Part shown: positions 1 to 8,071 of the stretch, in pieces
Layout: each line of letters opens with the position of its first letter
Position numbering within the stretch: position 1 is the stretch's first letter
Origin: Microbacterium foliorum
GTDB taxonomy: Bacteria; Actinomycetota; Actinomycetes; Actinomycetales; Microbacteriaceae
Length of the DNA: 64,000 nt
Assembly: GCF_003367705.1 (NCBI RefSeq)
Contig: NZ_CP031425.1
Span: 1,116,001 to 1,180,000, forward strand
Reading direction: 5' to 3'
The notes under the pieces: model-generated
What the model was told of the DNA's origin: nothing
Databases searched by the model: none
The model's input: the letters and a program-made list of their open reading frames with translations, nothing else
Program-made: the position numbers and the translations under genes

Positions 1-838
1 TGGCGTCGGCCGTGCGCTGCAGGGCGTGCACCGAGTGGGCATGGCGTTTCTGCGCCACCCCCACGAAGAGGCAGTCGACCAGGGCCAGCTGCGCGATCCT
101 GCTGACCATGGCCCCGGCGCGCAGGCGGGGTTCGCGCGCATGGCTGAGCAGCGCATGATCGGCCTCCGCGGCCATGGGCGAGCCGGATGTGCCGGTGACG
201 CCGATCGTGGTGCTCGCCGCCGACCGGGCGGTCTGCAGGAACAGCAGCGTCTCGCGGGTCGTGCCGGAGTGGGAGAACCCGATCGCCACGGTCTTCTTGG
301 CGCCGAGCGCAGCTGCGGCGCTCGCCTCATGCGCGTCGGTGAGCACGATCGCCGCATGGCCGATGCGCAGGAGCTTGTGGCCGAGATCGGCTGCGACGAG
401 ACCACTCGCGCCGATGCCGAACAGCAGGATGCGGTCGGCGTCGTCGACCGCATCCACGGCGGCGGCGAGCACGTCGTAGTCGACACCCGCGATCGTCTCC
501 TCAATCGCGAGCAGCTCGAGCGCCGCCACCTTCGCGGTCGCCTCTCGGAGGGAGTCTGCGGCCGAGATCTCGGCGCCGAACCCGGCGGACGCGGGGAAGT
601 GCGCGGACTCCCGCCCGAGCTCGGTGGCGAGGGCCATTCGCAGCGCCGCATATCCGTTCACACCGATCGCCCGGCAGAAGCGCACCACCGAGGCGACCGA
701 GGTGGCGCAGGTCGCGGCGATCTCGGTGATGGTGCTGTCGACGACGATCGTCGGATCGTCGGCGATGGTGCGGGCGATGCGCGCGAGCGACGGCGGGAGC
801 GTCTCGGCCGCTGTCGCGATCGTCGTCTGGATGCTCAT
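1..838 (-). CDS. MurR/RpiR-family transcriptional regulator (C-terminus cut by window edge)
   Basis: Read by translating the minus strand from ATG at 838; a GGAG ribosome site lies just upstream. The frame stays open to base 1, so about 279 residues are seen and the C-terminus is missing. An N-terminal helix-turn-helix (HTH_6 type, about residues 1-80, with 'ATSVASVVRFCRAIG' as the recognition region) is followed by a SIS phosphosugar-binding domain (about 125-260; 'GIGASGLVAADLGHKL' and 'FSHSGTTRETL' are typical). Family members sense phosphosugars and control amino-sugar or sugar catabolism. The gene is divergent from a BadF-type kinase and murQ, so control of MurNAc/GlcNAc recycling is the likely role (inference from context). 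Confidence 0.85.
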   Translation of the reverse strand, partial: MSIQTTIATAAETLPPSLARIARTIADDPTIVVDSTITEIAATCATSVASVVRFCRAIGVNGYAALRMALATELGRESAHFPASAGFGAEISAADSLREATAKVAALELLAIEETIAGVDYDVLAAAVDAVDDADRILLFGIGASGLVAADLGHKLLRIGHAAIVLTDAHEASAAAALGAKKTVAIGFSHSGTTRETLLFLQTARSAASTTIGVTGTSGSPMAAEADHALLSHAREPRLRAGAMVSRIAQLALVDCLFVGVAQKRHAHSVHALQRTADA

Positions 839-897
839 CGCTCTCCTGCGTCCTGGCGTGTCGGGGAAGGGGGGTCGGGCGATGCCCGAGGTGACTT

Positions 898-912
898 TGA
901 ATAATTGTTTCA
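898..912. promoter_or_regulatory. Candidate operator of the RpiR-type regulator
   Basis: An AT-rich imperfect inverted repeat, TGAATAATTGTTTCA, stands out in the GC-rich divergent gap between the regulator and the kinase. TGAA/TTCA outer arms are common in RpiR-family operators. It lies about 18 bases upstream of the kinase -10 element, consistent with repression or activation of the kinase-murQ operon. Confidence 0.45.
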
Positions 913-929
913 CGTCGGTGTCCGATGCG

Positions 930-935
930 TAGACT
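930..935 (+). promoter_or_regulatory. -10 element (TAGACT) of a probable leaderless kinase transcript
   Basis: TAGACT is followed by exactly 6 nt and then the ATG at 942. No Shine-Dalgarno sequence precedes the ATG, so transcription probably starts at the A of the start codon. Confidence 0.5.
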
Positions 936-941
936 ATTTCC

Positions 942-2051
942 ATGCATTCCCCCTCCGCCGTCGTGGCCGTCGACCTCGGCAAGTCGCGGTGCCGCGTGGT
1001 CGTCTCGGAGTCGGATGCCGGCGTCGGCCGGCGACCCGCCCGACGCCCTCTCCATGAAGGAGCCGGTGCGCCCGGACTGGCCGCGGCCGGTGGCGTCGCC
1101 GCTGCGCTCGAATCGATCCTCCCGCTGAGGGCTCGTCTCGACGTGCCGATCTCATCGATCTCCGTCGGCGCTGCCGGAGCGTGGACCGCGCCGACCGCGG
1201 CATCCGAACTCGCTCGGCGGCTCGCCGACACCTTCGGCGTCCCCGCCGCCGTGACCTCCGACGTCGTGTCGGCGCATGCAGGTGCCCTCGACGGCGACGC
1301 CGGAGTGCTCCTGATCGCGGGCACCGGCGCGGCCGCCTTGGGAATCGACGGCGATCGGATTGACGGCGATGGGATCGACGGCCGTGGGATCGACGGCAGC
1401 GGACCGAACGGCGCTCGCGCCACCCTCGTTGACGGCTGGGGTCCTGAGCTCGGAGACTTCGGCAGCGGGTCGTGGCTCGGACGCGAGGCCCTGCGTGCGG
1501 TGCTGCGAGCATCCGTCGGCCTCGGGCCGAGCACCCGACTCACGGATGCCGTGGCGATGTCGATAGGCGTGCCGTCCGCGATTCACCCCTGGCTGGCGGG
1601 CGACGGTCCGCTGCCGCGACGTCTCGCGACGCTGGCGCCGCTCGTGCTCGACGCCGCGGAGTCCGGTGACGGAGTCGCCGCCGCCATCGCCGCCGAGAGC
1701 ATCCGTCTCCTCGCCGCGTCGGCTCACGCCGCGTCGAAGACCGCCGCGTCGGCTCACGCCGCGTCGATGACCGACGCGACGGCTCACGCCGCGTCGATGA
1801 CCGCAGCGACGGCTCACGCCGCGTCATCGAACGGTGCCGCATCGAACGGTGCGTCAGCATCGAGCGTCGACACGGTGGCTCTGCACGGCGGCCTCACCGA
1901 GCACGTCTGGTTCCGCGCACGCATCGAAGAGTCCCTGCGCGCTGCCGGGCATGCGGTGGTCGCCTCTGCCGGCGACGCTCTCGACGGTGCTCTGCTGCTT
2001 GCAGAGAGCGCCGATCTTCCCCATGAAAGGTTCGTGCATCGTGCCGAATGA
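942..2051 (+). CDS. BadF/BadG/BcrA/BcrD-type ATPase, probable GlcNAc/MurNAc kinase
   Basis: A 369-residue ASKHA-fold kinase. The N-terminal phosphate-1 motif (AVDLGKSRCRVVV), the 'IAGTGAAALG' phosphate-2 region and 'DGWGPELGDFGSGSWLG' fit the BadF/GlcNAc-kinase family, which includes clostridial MurK (MurNAc/GlcNAc kinase). It overlaps murQ by 11 nt, so the pair likely turns cytosolic MurNAc into MurNAc-6-P and then GlcNAc-6-P. The protein is longer than usual for the family because of two low-complexity inserts, one of Ile-Asp-Gly repeats (about residues 135-155) and one of Ala-His-Ala-Ala-Ser repeats (about 258-300), both made by tandem DNA repeats. The start has no RBS and is probably leaderless. 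Confidence 0.8.
   Translation: MHSPSAVVAVDLGKSRCRVVVSESDAGVGRRPARRPLHEGAGAPGLAAAGGVAAALESILPLRARLDVPISSISVGAAGAWTAPTAASELARRLADTFGVPAAVTSDVVSAHAGALDGDAGVLLIAGTGAAALGIDGDRIDGDGIDGRGIDGSGPNGARATLVDGWGPELGDFGSGSWLGREALRAVLRASVGLGPSTRLTDAVAMSIGVPSAIHPWLAGDGPLPRRLATLAPLVLDAAESGDGVAAAIAAESIRLLAASAHAASKTAASAHAASMTDATAHAASMTAATAHAASSNGAASNGASASSVDTVALHGGLTEHVWFRARIEESLRAAGHAVVASAGDALDGALLLAESADLPHERFVHRAE
1344..1403 (+). repeat. 15-bp tandem repeat inside the kinase gene (4 copies)
   Basis: Four in-frame 15-bp units of the form ATCGACGGCGATGGG (1344-1358, 1359-1373, 1374-1388, 1389-1403) encode an Ile-Asp-Gly-rich insert just before the conserved DGWGP region. The unit is a multiple of three, so copy-number change keeps the frame. 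Confidence 0.85.
1716..1835 (+). repeat. 30-bp tandem repeat inside the kinase gene (3 full copies, 1 partial)
   Basis: Units at 1716-1745, 1746-1775 and 1776-1805, with a diverging fourth at 1806-1835, begin GCGTCGGCTCACGCCGCGTC and encode ten-residue blocks rich in Ala, His and Ser. They sit in the C-terminal lobe before the conserved 'VALHGGL' strand, probably as a flexible surface loop. Confidence 0.85.
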
Positions 2052-2976
2052 ACACGCCAGGTTGACCACGCTCCTCGACGTCCTGTCGACACTCGGAACC
2101 GAAGCTTCGACGACCGAGCGGGGCGATCTCGACCTGCTCGACACGATCGAACTCGTGGATCGGATGAACGCCGAGGATCGTCGTGTCCCTGACGCGGTCG
2201 CCGAACGCCGCGGCGAGATCGCGGCCGCCGTCGACGGCATCACCGCGCGATTCCGTGAGGGCGGACGCCTGATCTACATCGGCGCGGGCACGGCCGGTCG
2301 TATCGGCGTGCTCGACGCGAGCGAATGCCCTCCCACCTTCGGCACCGACCCGTCGATGGTGGTCGGGCTGATCGCCGGTGGAGAGACGGCGATCCGGTCT
2401 GCGGTCGAGAACGCCGAGGACGACGCCGAGGCCGCCGGCCTGTCGCTGCGCGAGCTCGGACTGACCGAGAGGGACACCGTGGTCGGGATCTCCGCGTCGG
2501 GCCGCACGCCCTACGTGGTGGGCGGCCTGGAGTTCGCGCGGGGAGTCGGAGCGCTCTCCGTCGCGATCGCGTCGAATGCGGCATCCGACATCGGCGCTGT
2601 GGCGGACATCGCGATCGAGGTTGTCACGGGGCCGGAGTTCGTCTCGGGATCGACGCGCCTGAAGTCGGGCACCGCGCAGAAGCTCGTCGTGAACATGCTC
2701 ACCACGCTGTCGATGATCAAGCTGGGCAAGACGCATCGCGGGGTGATGGTCGACCTTCTCGCAACGAATGAGAAGCTGCACGCACGATCGATCCGCACGG
2801 TCACCGAGCTCACGGGCGCCACCGTCGACGAGGCCGCCGCAGCCCTGGCCTCGGCGGACGGCTCGGTGAAGCTCGCGATCCTGATGCTCTCGACCGGAGC
2901 GTCGGCGGACCGCTCGGCACGGGCGCTCCACGCCGCAGACGGCGTGCTGCGCGTCGCGATCGCCGAGCTCTCCTGA
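2041..2976 (+). CDS. murQ: N-acetylmuramic acid 6-phosphate etherase
   Basis: MurQ cleaves the lactyl ether of MurNAc-6-P to give GlcNAc-6-P and D-lactate in cell-wall recycling. The 'LIYIGAGTAGRIGVLDASE' SIS motif with the following 'CPPTFG' is diagnostic, as are 'GISASGRTPYVVGGL' and the 'NMLTTLSMIKLGKTHRG' helix. GTG at 2041 is preferred: GAAAGG lies about 10 nt upstream and the resulting 311 residues match the family. An in-frame ATG at 2023 is a possible alternative. The start overlaps the kinase stop by 11 nt, which implies translational coupling. Confidence 0.93.
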   Translation: MPNEHARLTTLLDVLSTLGTEASTTERGDLDLLDTIELVDRMNAEDRRVPDAVAERRGEIAAAVDGITARFREGGRLIYIGAGTAGRIGVLDASECPPTFGTDPSMVVGLIAGGETAIRSAVENAEDDAEAAGLSLRELGLTERDTVVGISASGRTPYVVGGLEFARGVGALSVAIASNAASDIGAVADIAIEVVTGPEFVSGSTRLKSGTAQKLVVNMLTTLSMIKLGKTHRGVMVDLLATNEKLHARSIRTVTELTGATVDEAAAALASADGSVKLAILMLSTGASADRSARALHAADGVLRVAIAELS

Positions 2977-3072
2977 GAGAGGCTTTCGACGCGCGCTGAC
3001 CCGTGCCGACGCGCGGTGATCGCGTGCTCCCGGCATCCCAGGGGAGAGCGATGTCGTGACCCGAGGTCGGGG

Positions 3073-5052
3073 TCAGTGACCGCAGGTGCAGGACTCGCCG
3101 CCACCGCAGCATCCGGCCTGCGGCGAGCCGTGCGTCTGAGATGACAGGGGCACGTCCATCGCAGGGTTCTGATCGAGGAAGCCGTTCGGCTTGAACCAGA
3201 ATCCGGCGTAGTCGACGGGCATGATGGGCCAGTCCTCGGGGCGAGGGAAGTGGGTGAGGCCGAATGTGTGCCACAGCACGATGTCCTCGCCGTCGAGCGA
3301 ACGGTCCCCGGCCGAGTACTCGGGCAGGCCGGATCCGCCCTGGTGTGCGTTGGGATATCTTCCCGCCGGCCAGTTCTGGCCCTGCTCGTGCCGTGTCGCC
3401 CACAGATGCTTGGTCGCGAACGTCGCGCGGGCGGTGACGGACGACGCGGGATCTGCCATGAGCAGGGCAGTCGGCTCGGGGATCAGGTGGTACGCGGTGG
3501 GGCGTCCGACGCCGTTCGTGCGCGTCGTGCTCTGCACCTCCCAGGCGCGGGCGACCGAGGTGTCCGCCTCGCGCTGCGCCTCGAGCTCGGTGCGCAGCTG
3601 CGTCTCTGACCAGGTGAAGGCGTTGCCGAACGGGTTGTCCGGGCCCATGGGGACGCGCTGCGCATCGATCTCGAAGAGGCGGTTCTCCTCGCCGTCGATC
3701 GCGACATCGAGTCGCGCGCAGAACAGATGCTGATGCACCGGCGCGAACACGCCCGGCGCGAGCTCGGTCGCGTGCTTCTGGCGGACGCCGGGTTCTCCGG
3801 CGCCGACGAACACGATGCCGGTCGCCTTGGCCACCACCTCGATCGAGCCGTCGAGCGCGAAGTTCCAGTAGAAGCCGTAGTCGTAATTGCCGATGGTCGA
3901 GAAGTACGAGATCACGAAGCGCCGCGAGCGCCGCACGTCCGAGCGCCCCGCGAGATCGGTGTGCTTCCAGAGGATGCCGTAGTCCTCCTCGTGCATGCAC
4001 ACCACGTTCGGGATGCGCACGGGGTTGCCGTGGTCATCGGCGACGTAGCCGTCGAGATAGCGGATCACGCCCAGGCAGTCGCACCCGAGCTCCAGGTGGT
4101 TCGCGTTCTTGCCGAGCAGGTACTCGCCGGCGTCGAAGTAGCTGATCCAGAACCGGCCGGGCGCGGTGTCGCCGTAGGGCACGACCATCTCGGGCACGCT
4201 GGCTCGGCTCAGCACCGACCGGCCGTCGAACGCGACGTCGTGCAGCACGAGCCCCTCACGAGCGTTGAAGCTCACCCGCATCGACCAGTTCTCCCACTCG
4301 ACGAGCGAGCCGGTGACCGAGAAGCTCGGACCCTCGGGTTGGGTGATCTCGATCGGCTTCAGGGTCGTCCGCGCCGCACCCTGCACCTCTGCGTAGTAGT
4401 TGCCGTGGCCTGCGGGCACCGGCACATCGCCCTCGTCGTCGATGCGGATCACGCGTCCCTCGGTCAGGTCGATGTGCACGACGAGGCCCTCGACCGGATG
4501 TGCCCAGGGCGAGTCATTCTCGTCGTACTTCAGAAAGGTGAGCGAGCGGATGACACGACGCCCCACCTCGTCCGCACGTCCCGTGTATCCGGGGGCGAGG
4601 GGACCGCAGAATGCGAGGTCCCGGTGCTCGGCAAGGCCCCGGCGCGTCATCGCCGCCTGCCATTCGGGGGAGGCCTTGACGATCTCCTCCGCGCGGGCGT
4701 ACTCCTCGAAGAGGTACTGCGGTTGTCCGTACGGCGGTGCGTCGTTCGGCACCCGCTCGGTGCGCAGCACCTCGCCGCGGGTGACCGAGACGATGACCTC
4801 GGTCGCGGCGCCGGTCGCCGTGTCGAGCAGCGTCACGTCGATGCGTCGGTCGATCGGTGCGCCGGGTTCCCACGTGGCGAGTTCCTGCTTGGTGGGTTCG
4901 TCGGGCAGGAGCATCGGCACGCGTACGGTCTCGCCGAGCAGGCCGGCGGATTCGAGCACGGCCCTGGCTGCGGCGATCTCCTCGCCGGTGAGCGGGTCGA
5001 GCGGGTGCGGGGTGGGGATCCGGTCGATCGTGACGGGGTGGGGGTGGGACAT
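3073..5052 (-). CDS. Copper-containing primary-amine oxidase
   Basis: A 659-residue copper/topaquinone amine oxidase, which oxidises primary amines to aldehydes with release of H2O2 and ammonia. The TPQ precursor is Tyr390 in 'TIGNYDYGFYWNF'. 'PVHQHLFCARLD' supplies the HxH copper ligands and 'LTHFPRPEDWP' the third His. The sequence resembles the Arthrobacter histamine/phenethylamine oxidase group; no signal peptide is seen, so a cytoplasmic location is likely. GAGG precedes ATG 5052. An operator copy lies 18 bases upstream of the start codon. The extreme C-terminus is Cys-rich (CCGGGESCTCGH), unusual for the family and possibly metal-binding. The natural substrate cannot be told from sequence. 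Confidence 0.93.
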   Translation of the reverse strand: MSHPHPVTIDRIPTPHPLDPLTGEEIAAARAVLESAGLLGETVRVPMLLPDEPTKQELATWEPGAPIDRRIDVTLLDTATGAATEVIVSVTRGEVLRTERVPNDAPPYGQPQYLFEEYARAEEIVKASPEWQAAMTRRGLAEHRDLAFCGPLAPGYTGRADEVGRRVIRSLTFLKYDENDSPWAHPVEGLVVHIDLTEGRVIRIDDEGDVPVPAGHGNYYAEVQGAARTTLKPIEITQPEGPSFSVTGSLVEWENWSMRVSFNAREGLVLHDVAFDGRSVLSRASVPEMVVPYGDTAPGRFWISYFDAGEYLLGKNANHLELGCDCLGVIRYLDGYVADDHGNPVRIPNVVCMHEEDYGILWKHTDLAGRSDVRRSRRFVISYFSTIGNYDYGFYWNFALDGSIEVVAKATGIVFVGAGEPGVRQKHATELAPGVFAPVHQHLFCARLDVAIDGEENRLFEIDAQRVPMGPDNPFGNAFTWSETQLRTELEAQREADTSVARAWEVQSTTRTNGVGRPTAYHLIPEPTALLMADPASSVTARATFATKHLWATRHEQGQNWPAGRYPNAHQGGSGLPEYSAGDRSLDGEDIVLWHTFGLTHFPRPEDWPIMPVDYAGFWFKPNGFLDQNPAMDVPLSSQTHGSPQAGCCGGGESCTCGH

Positions 5053-5069
5053 CGGCGTACCTCACTATT

Positions 5070-5085
5070 TCGAGCAGTTGCTCAA
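5070..5085. promoter_or_regulatory. TetR-type operator, copy 1, at the amine oxidase promoter
   Basis: On the minus strand this is TTGAGCAACTGCTCGA, followed directly by AATAGT, a likely -10, and then GAGG and the start codon. It matches copy 2 (5838-5853) at 14 of 16 positions. The dyad is TTGAnCA-nn-TGnTCrA. Confidence 0.75.
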
Positions 5086-5215
5086 TAAACGGATGCGGCT
5101 GATGCTACGCCGATGTCCTCGACGCGCACAAGAGCGCCGGGGAGAGGACGCCGGCGCCGGATGCGTCGCCGTCCGTGCGGGCGCACGCGGGAACTGCGCG
5201 GTTCTGCGCGAGCGT

Positions 5216-5800
5216 TCAGGCTCGCCAGGGCTCGAGGATGCTCTCGAGCACCGCGAGATGCGCATCCGCGCCGTGCGGCTCGGTGACCTCGATCACCTGC
5301 TGTCCGTAGGTGATCGACCGCAGCAGGGACATCAGTGCGCGCTTCGGGGTCGCCGGCGACAGCTCGCCGTCGGCGACCGCTTCGTCGAGGGAATCGCTGA
5401 TGACGTCCTGCCAGGTCGCGAAGGTCGGCGAGCCCGCATCCGGACTGGAGGCGAGCGCTGTGAGGCGGCCCCAGAAGCCGACCACCACGTAGGCCTCGGT
5501 GCGGGTCCCGTCGTCGACGGGAAGGACTTCGCGCATGAGCGCGTCGAGTCTGGCCAGGCCGCGCAGCCCCGCGGTCGCCGACCGGATCCGCTCGTCGGTG
5601 CGGCGGGTGATCTCGGTCGCGGCGGCGCGCACGACATCGTCGAACCCGTCGAAGTAGTGCCAGAGCGACCCCGTCGCCACGCCGAGCTCCTTGGCCACCG
5701 CTCGCGACGACACGGCCTCGTGTCCGTCGCGTGCCGCCACGGTGAGAAGCGCCTCGGCGATCTGCCGTCGGCGCTGATCGTGGTCTACGACACGGGGCAC
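5216..5800 (-). CDS. TetR/AcrR-family transcriptional regulator
   Basis: About 194 residues. An N-terminal TetR HTH ('RRRQIAEALLTVAARDG', then 'VSSRAVAKELGVATGSLWHYFDG') is followed by a divergent helical ligand-binding domain. GTG 5800 is preferred over the in-frame ATG at 5818: it gives the usual 'PRVVDHDQRRR' start and is preceded by CAGGAT plus 6 nt, the leaderless spacing seen elsewhere in this window. It lies between the amine oxidase and a divergent membrane-protein gene. The same palindrome is present at both neighbours' promoters, so this is the probable regulator of both. An amine or derived aldehyde as inducer is inference. Confidence 0.88.
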   Translation of the reverse strand: MPRVVDHDQRRRQIAEALLTVAARDGHEAVSSRAVAKELGVATGSLWHYFDGFDDVVRAAATEITRRTDERIRSATAGLRGLARLDALMREVLPVDDGTRTEAYVVVGFWGRLTALASSPDAGSPTFATWQDVISDSLDEAVADGELSPATPKRALMSLLRSITYGQQVIEVTEPHGADAHLAVLESILEPWRA

Positions 5801-5806
5801 TCGCCC

Positions 5807-5812
5807 ATCCTG
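5807..5812 (-). promoter_or_regulatory. -10 element (CAGGAT) of the TetR gene, probable leaderless start
   Basis: CAGGAT on the minus strand ends 6 nt before GTG 5800. Operator copy 2 lies just upstream of where the -35 would be, allowing autoregulation. Confidence 0.4.
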
Positions 5813-5837
5813 CCTCATCGCGGGGAGTCTAGCTATT

Positions 5838-5853
5838 TTGAGCAACTGATCAA
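5838..5853. promoter_or_regulatory. TetR-type operator, copy 2
   Basis: TTGAGCAACTGATCAA lies in the divergent gap between the TetR gene and the membrane-protein gene. It abuts the TATAAT -10 of the latter, the same arrangement as copy 1 and its AATAGT element. Confidence 0.75.
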
Positions 5854-5859
5854 TATAAT
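5854..5859 (+). promoter_or_regulatory. Consensus -10 (TATAAT) of the membrane-protein gene
   Basis: A perfect TATAAT ends 7 nt before the GTG at 5867, so the transcript should be leaderless. It is the only exact consensus -10 noticed at a start codon in the window. Confidence 0.65.
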
Positions 5860-5866
5860 CCGAACC

Positions 5867-6397
5867 GTGGATCCCCTCCTCCCCGCAGCATCGTGGCTGA
5901 TGGCGCTCTCCGCCGTCGTGTCGGCAACGGCATGCCTCGGCATGTGGCGGTCCGTGCCGTGGCAGGGGCGGCAGAGCGCCCTGGTCATGGCGGCGGCGAT
6001 GATCACGGTCGCGGCCGGCGGCGGCGGCGACACGATGATCGGTCTCGTGCTCGGGGTCGTCCTTCTGGCGTCCGCGATGCTCGGCACCGCCGGTGTGCGC
6101 GGAACGCCCGGGGCCAACGCATGCTGCCACCGCGCTCTGGTGTCGCTCGTGATGGCGATCTGCTCGTTCGAGAGCCTGTCGACGGGAGCACGGGCGGTCG
6201 AGGCGGGCGGCCACGGCGGGCACGGGTTCGACGGGGTGCTGTCCGTGCTCGTCGTAGCCGGGGTCGTCGCGGTCGTGCTGTGGACGGTCGTCTCCGAGTG
6301 GGTGCTCGCCCCCGTGCATCAGGGGCGCACCGGGCGCCTGCTCGCCGTCGAGTCCTGGGCGATGGCGACCGGAGTCGCCGTCATGTGCGTGGCGTGA
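5867..6397 (+). CDS. Small multi-spanning membrane protein of unknown function
   Basis: A 176-residue protein with about five hydrophobic segments (roughly residues 8-25, 38-52, 55-72, 86-100 and 122-142). A Gly/His stretch, 'GGHGGHGFDG', sits between the fourth and fifth segments. I do not recognise it securely; it loosely resembles the actinobacterial DUF5134-type proteins. The GTG start is chosen because it follows TATAAT by 7 nt. It shares an operator with the copper amine oxidase, so a role in copper or amine handling is possible but unproven. Confidence 0.65.
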   Translation: MDPLLPAASWLMALSAVVSATACLGMWRSVPWQGRQSALVMAAAMITVAAGGGGDTMIGLVLGVVLLASAMLGTAGVRGTPGANACCHRALVSLVMAICSFESLSTGARAVEAGGHGGHGFDGVLSVLVVAGVVAVVLWTVVSEWVLAPVHQGRTGRLLAVESWAMATGVAVMCVA

Positions 6398-6573
6398 CGA
6401 GCACGGTGACGGGATCGAGATGGGCACTACGTCGACGCCGCCCTATTCCAGAACGCGACACGGCGATTTCGGAACCCTCGCCCATGACGCGTACCCTGGA
6501 CGCATCCCCCGAAGTTCACCCGGCAATCTCGCGCGCCGGCAACCTCGGCGCGCTCACACATGCAAGGACGCAG

Positions 6574-8022
6574 ATGAACGCACCTGCCGCACCCCATGAC
6601 GACTGGACGGCGCGAGAGGAGCTCGCCGAGCGGATGATCCCGCTCATCGGCGCGCTCAAGCGCGAACGCGACGTCGTCACCTCGCTGCACGGACACCGCC
6701 TGCTCGGGCTCTCCGCGACGGGAATCGTCGAGATGCATGATCGGGTCGCCCAGCTCGGACACCGACAGCTCGCGGTCGATGACACCCTCACCGTGCTCGA
6801 TGCCGTGCACGAGCTCGCACCGGGCGCATCCTCGCTCGACCTCGCGCGTCTGGTGGAGGGTCATGCCGAGAGCGGCCTGCCGCTCGACGTGTACGTGGCC
6901 GAGGTGCTCGCGCCCGCGGTCGGTGCCGTCGCCGCCGCACCCACCGATGTCGTGCTCTACGGTTTCGGCCGCATCGGCCGTCTGCTCGCTCGCATCCTCA
7001 TCGCCCACACCGGCGGGGGCAGCGGTCTGCGCCTGCGCGCGATCGTGGTGCGACGCGGAGCCGAGAACGACCTCGTGAAGCGCGCCTCGCTGCTGCTGCG
7101 CGACTCGGTGCACGGGCGGTTCGCGGGCTCCGTCACGGTCGACGAGGATGCCGAGCAGATCATCGCGAACGGCACCCGCATCCAGGTCGTCTACTCCGAC
7201 GACCCCGCCACGATCGACTACACCGCCTACGGCATCCATGACGCGATCGTCGTCGACAACACCGGACGCTGGCGCGACGAGGCGGGGCTCAGCCGCCATC
7301 TGGAGTCGAAGGGCGTCGCGCGCGTGCTGCTGACCGCGCCGGGCAAGGGTGCGCTGAAGAACATCGTGCACGGCATCAACGACGACACCATCGACCCCGA
7401 CGACCGCATCATCACCGCCGCGTCGTGCACCACGAATGCGATCACGCCCGTGCTCAAGGCCATCGACGAGGCGTACGGGATCGTCCGCGGTCATGTCGAG
7501 ACGGTGCACTCGTTCACGAACGACCAGAATCTGATCGACAACTTCCACAGCGGAGACCGCCGGGGTCGCTCCGCGGTGCTGAACATGGTCATCACCGAGA
7601 CGGGAGCAGCCAAGGCCGTCGCCCGGGCGCTCCCCGAGCTCGAGGGAAAGCTGACGGGCTCTGCGATCCGGGTGCCCACGCCCGATGTCTCGCTGGCCGT
7701 GCTGCACCTGAGCCTCAAGCGGCCCGCGGTCAGAGACGAGCTCAACGACTACCTGCGTCGCGTCTCACTGCACTCGAAGCTGCGCCAGCAGATCGACTAC
7801 GTCGAGAGCCCCGAGGTCGTCTCCACCGATTTCGTCGGATCGCACCGCGCCGGCATCGTCGACGGCCTCGCGACCATCGCGACCGACACGGACGTCGTGC
7901 TCTACGTCTGGTACGACAACGAGTACGGATACTCCTGCCAGGTCATCCGCGTGCTAGAGGTCATGGCCGGCTCGCATCCGATCGTGCTTCCGCAGCGGCG
8001 GGAGGTCACGCTGCACGGCTGA
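6574..8022 (+). CDS. gap: Glyceraldehyde-3-phosphate dehydrogenase, long GapB-type
   Basis: A 482-residue GAPDH with an extra N-terminal helical domain of about 130 residues before the Rossmann fold ('VVLYGFGRIGRLLAR'). This matches the long actinobacterial GapB class (about 480 residues) rather than the usual 335-residue enzyme. The catalytic Cys285 lies in 'AASCTTN', and 'WYDNEYGYSCQ' is conserved. Corynebacterial GapB works mainly in gluconeogenesis with NADP(H), which would suit its position two genes from pckG. ATG 6574 is preferred because AAGGA lies 8 nt upstream; an in-frame ATG at 6484 lacks an RBS. Confidence 0.9.
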   Translation: MNAPAAPHDDWTAREELAERMIPLIGALKRERDVVTSLHGHRLLGLSATGIVEMHDRVAQLGHRQLAVDDTLTVLDAVHELAPGASSLDLARLVEGHAESGLPLDVYVAEVLAPAVGAVAAAPTDVVLYGFGRIGRLLARILIAHTGGGSGLRLRAIVVRRGAENDLVKRASLLLRDSVHGRFAGSVTVDEDAEQIIANGTRIQVVYSDDPATIDYTAYGIHDAIVVDNTGRWRDEAGLSRHLESKGVARVLLTAPGKGALKNIVHGINDDTIDPDDRIITAASCTTNAITPVLKAIDEAYGIVRGHVETVHSFTNDQNLIDNFHSGDRRGRSAVLNMVITETGAAKAVARALPELEGKLTGSAIRVPTPDVSLAVLHLSLKRPAVRDELNDYLRRVSLHSKLRQQIDYVESPEVVSTDFVGSHRAGIVDGLATIATDTDVVLYVWYDNEYGYSCQVIRVLEVMAGSHPIVLPQRREVTLHG

Positions 8023-8059
8023 ACGACCACCGATCGCGTCGGGTGTCGCCGGCCACGGG

Positions 8060-8065
8060 CATGAT
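8060..8065 (+). promoter_or_regulatory. -10 element (CATGAT) of the AlkZ-like gene
   Basis: CATGAT is followed by 6 nt and ATG 8072, the leaderless spacing. GAGG within the spacer could alternatively act as a weak ribosome site. Confidence 0.35.
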
Positions 8066-8071
8066 GAGGAC

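Noticed and set aside
26..904. Long plus-strand open frame over the MurR/RpiR gene
   Set aside because: Arg/Gly/Asp-rich composition typical of antisense frames in high-GC DNA; the minus strand encodes a complete HTH and SIS domain.
2977..3072. Terminator between murQ and the amine oxidase
   Set aside because: Only a 5-bp CTCCC/GGGAG match and no T-run; too weak to list as a feature.
5053..5215. tRNA or small RNA gene between amine oxidase and TetR
   Set aside because: No cloverleaf, T-loop or other RNA signature; only weak GC hairpins and the operator copy are seen.
3727..6397. Plus-strand frames of 453 and 665 codons crossing the amine oxidase and TetR genes
   Set aside because: Antisense shadows of recognised proteins. 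Only the last 176 codons of the second (from GTG 5867) are kept, since they follow a consensus -10 and leave the antisense zone.
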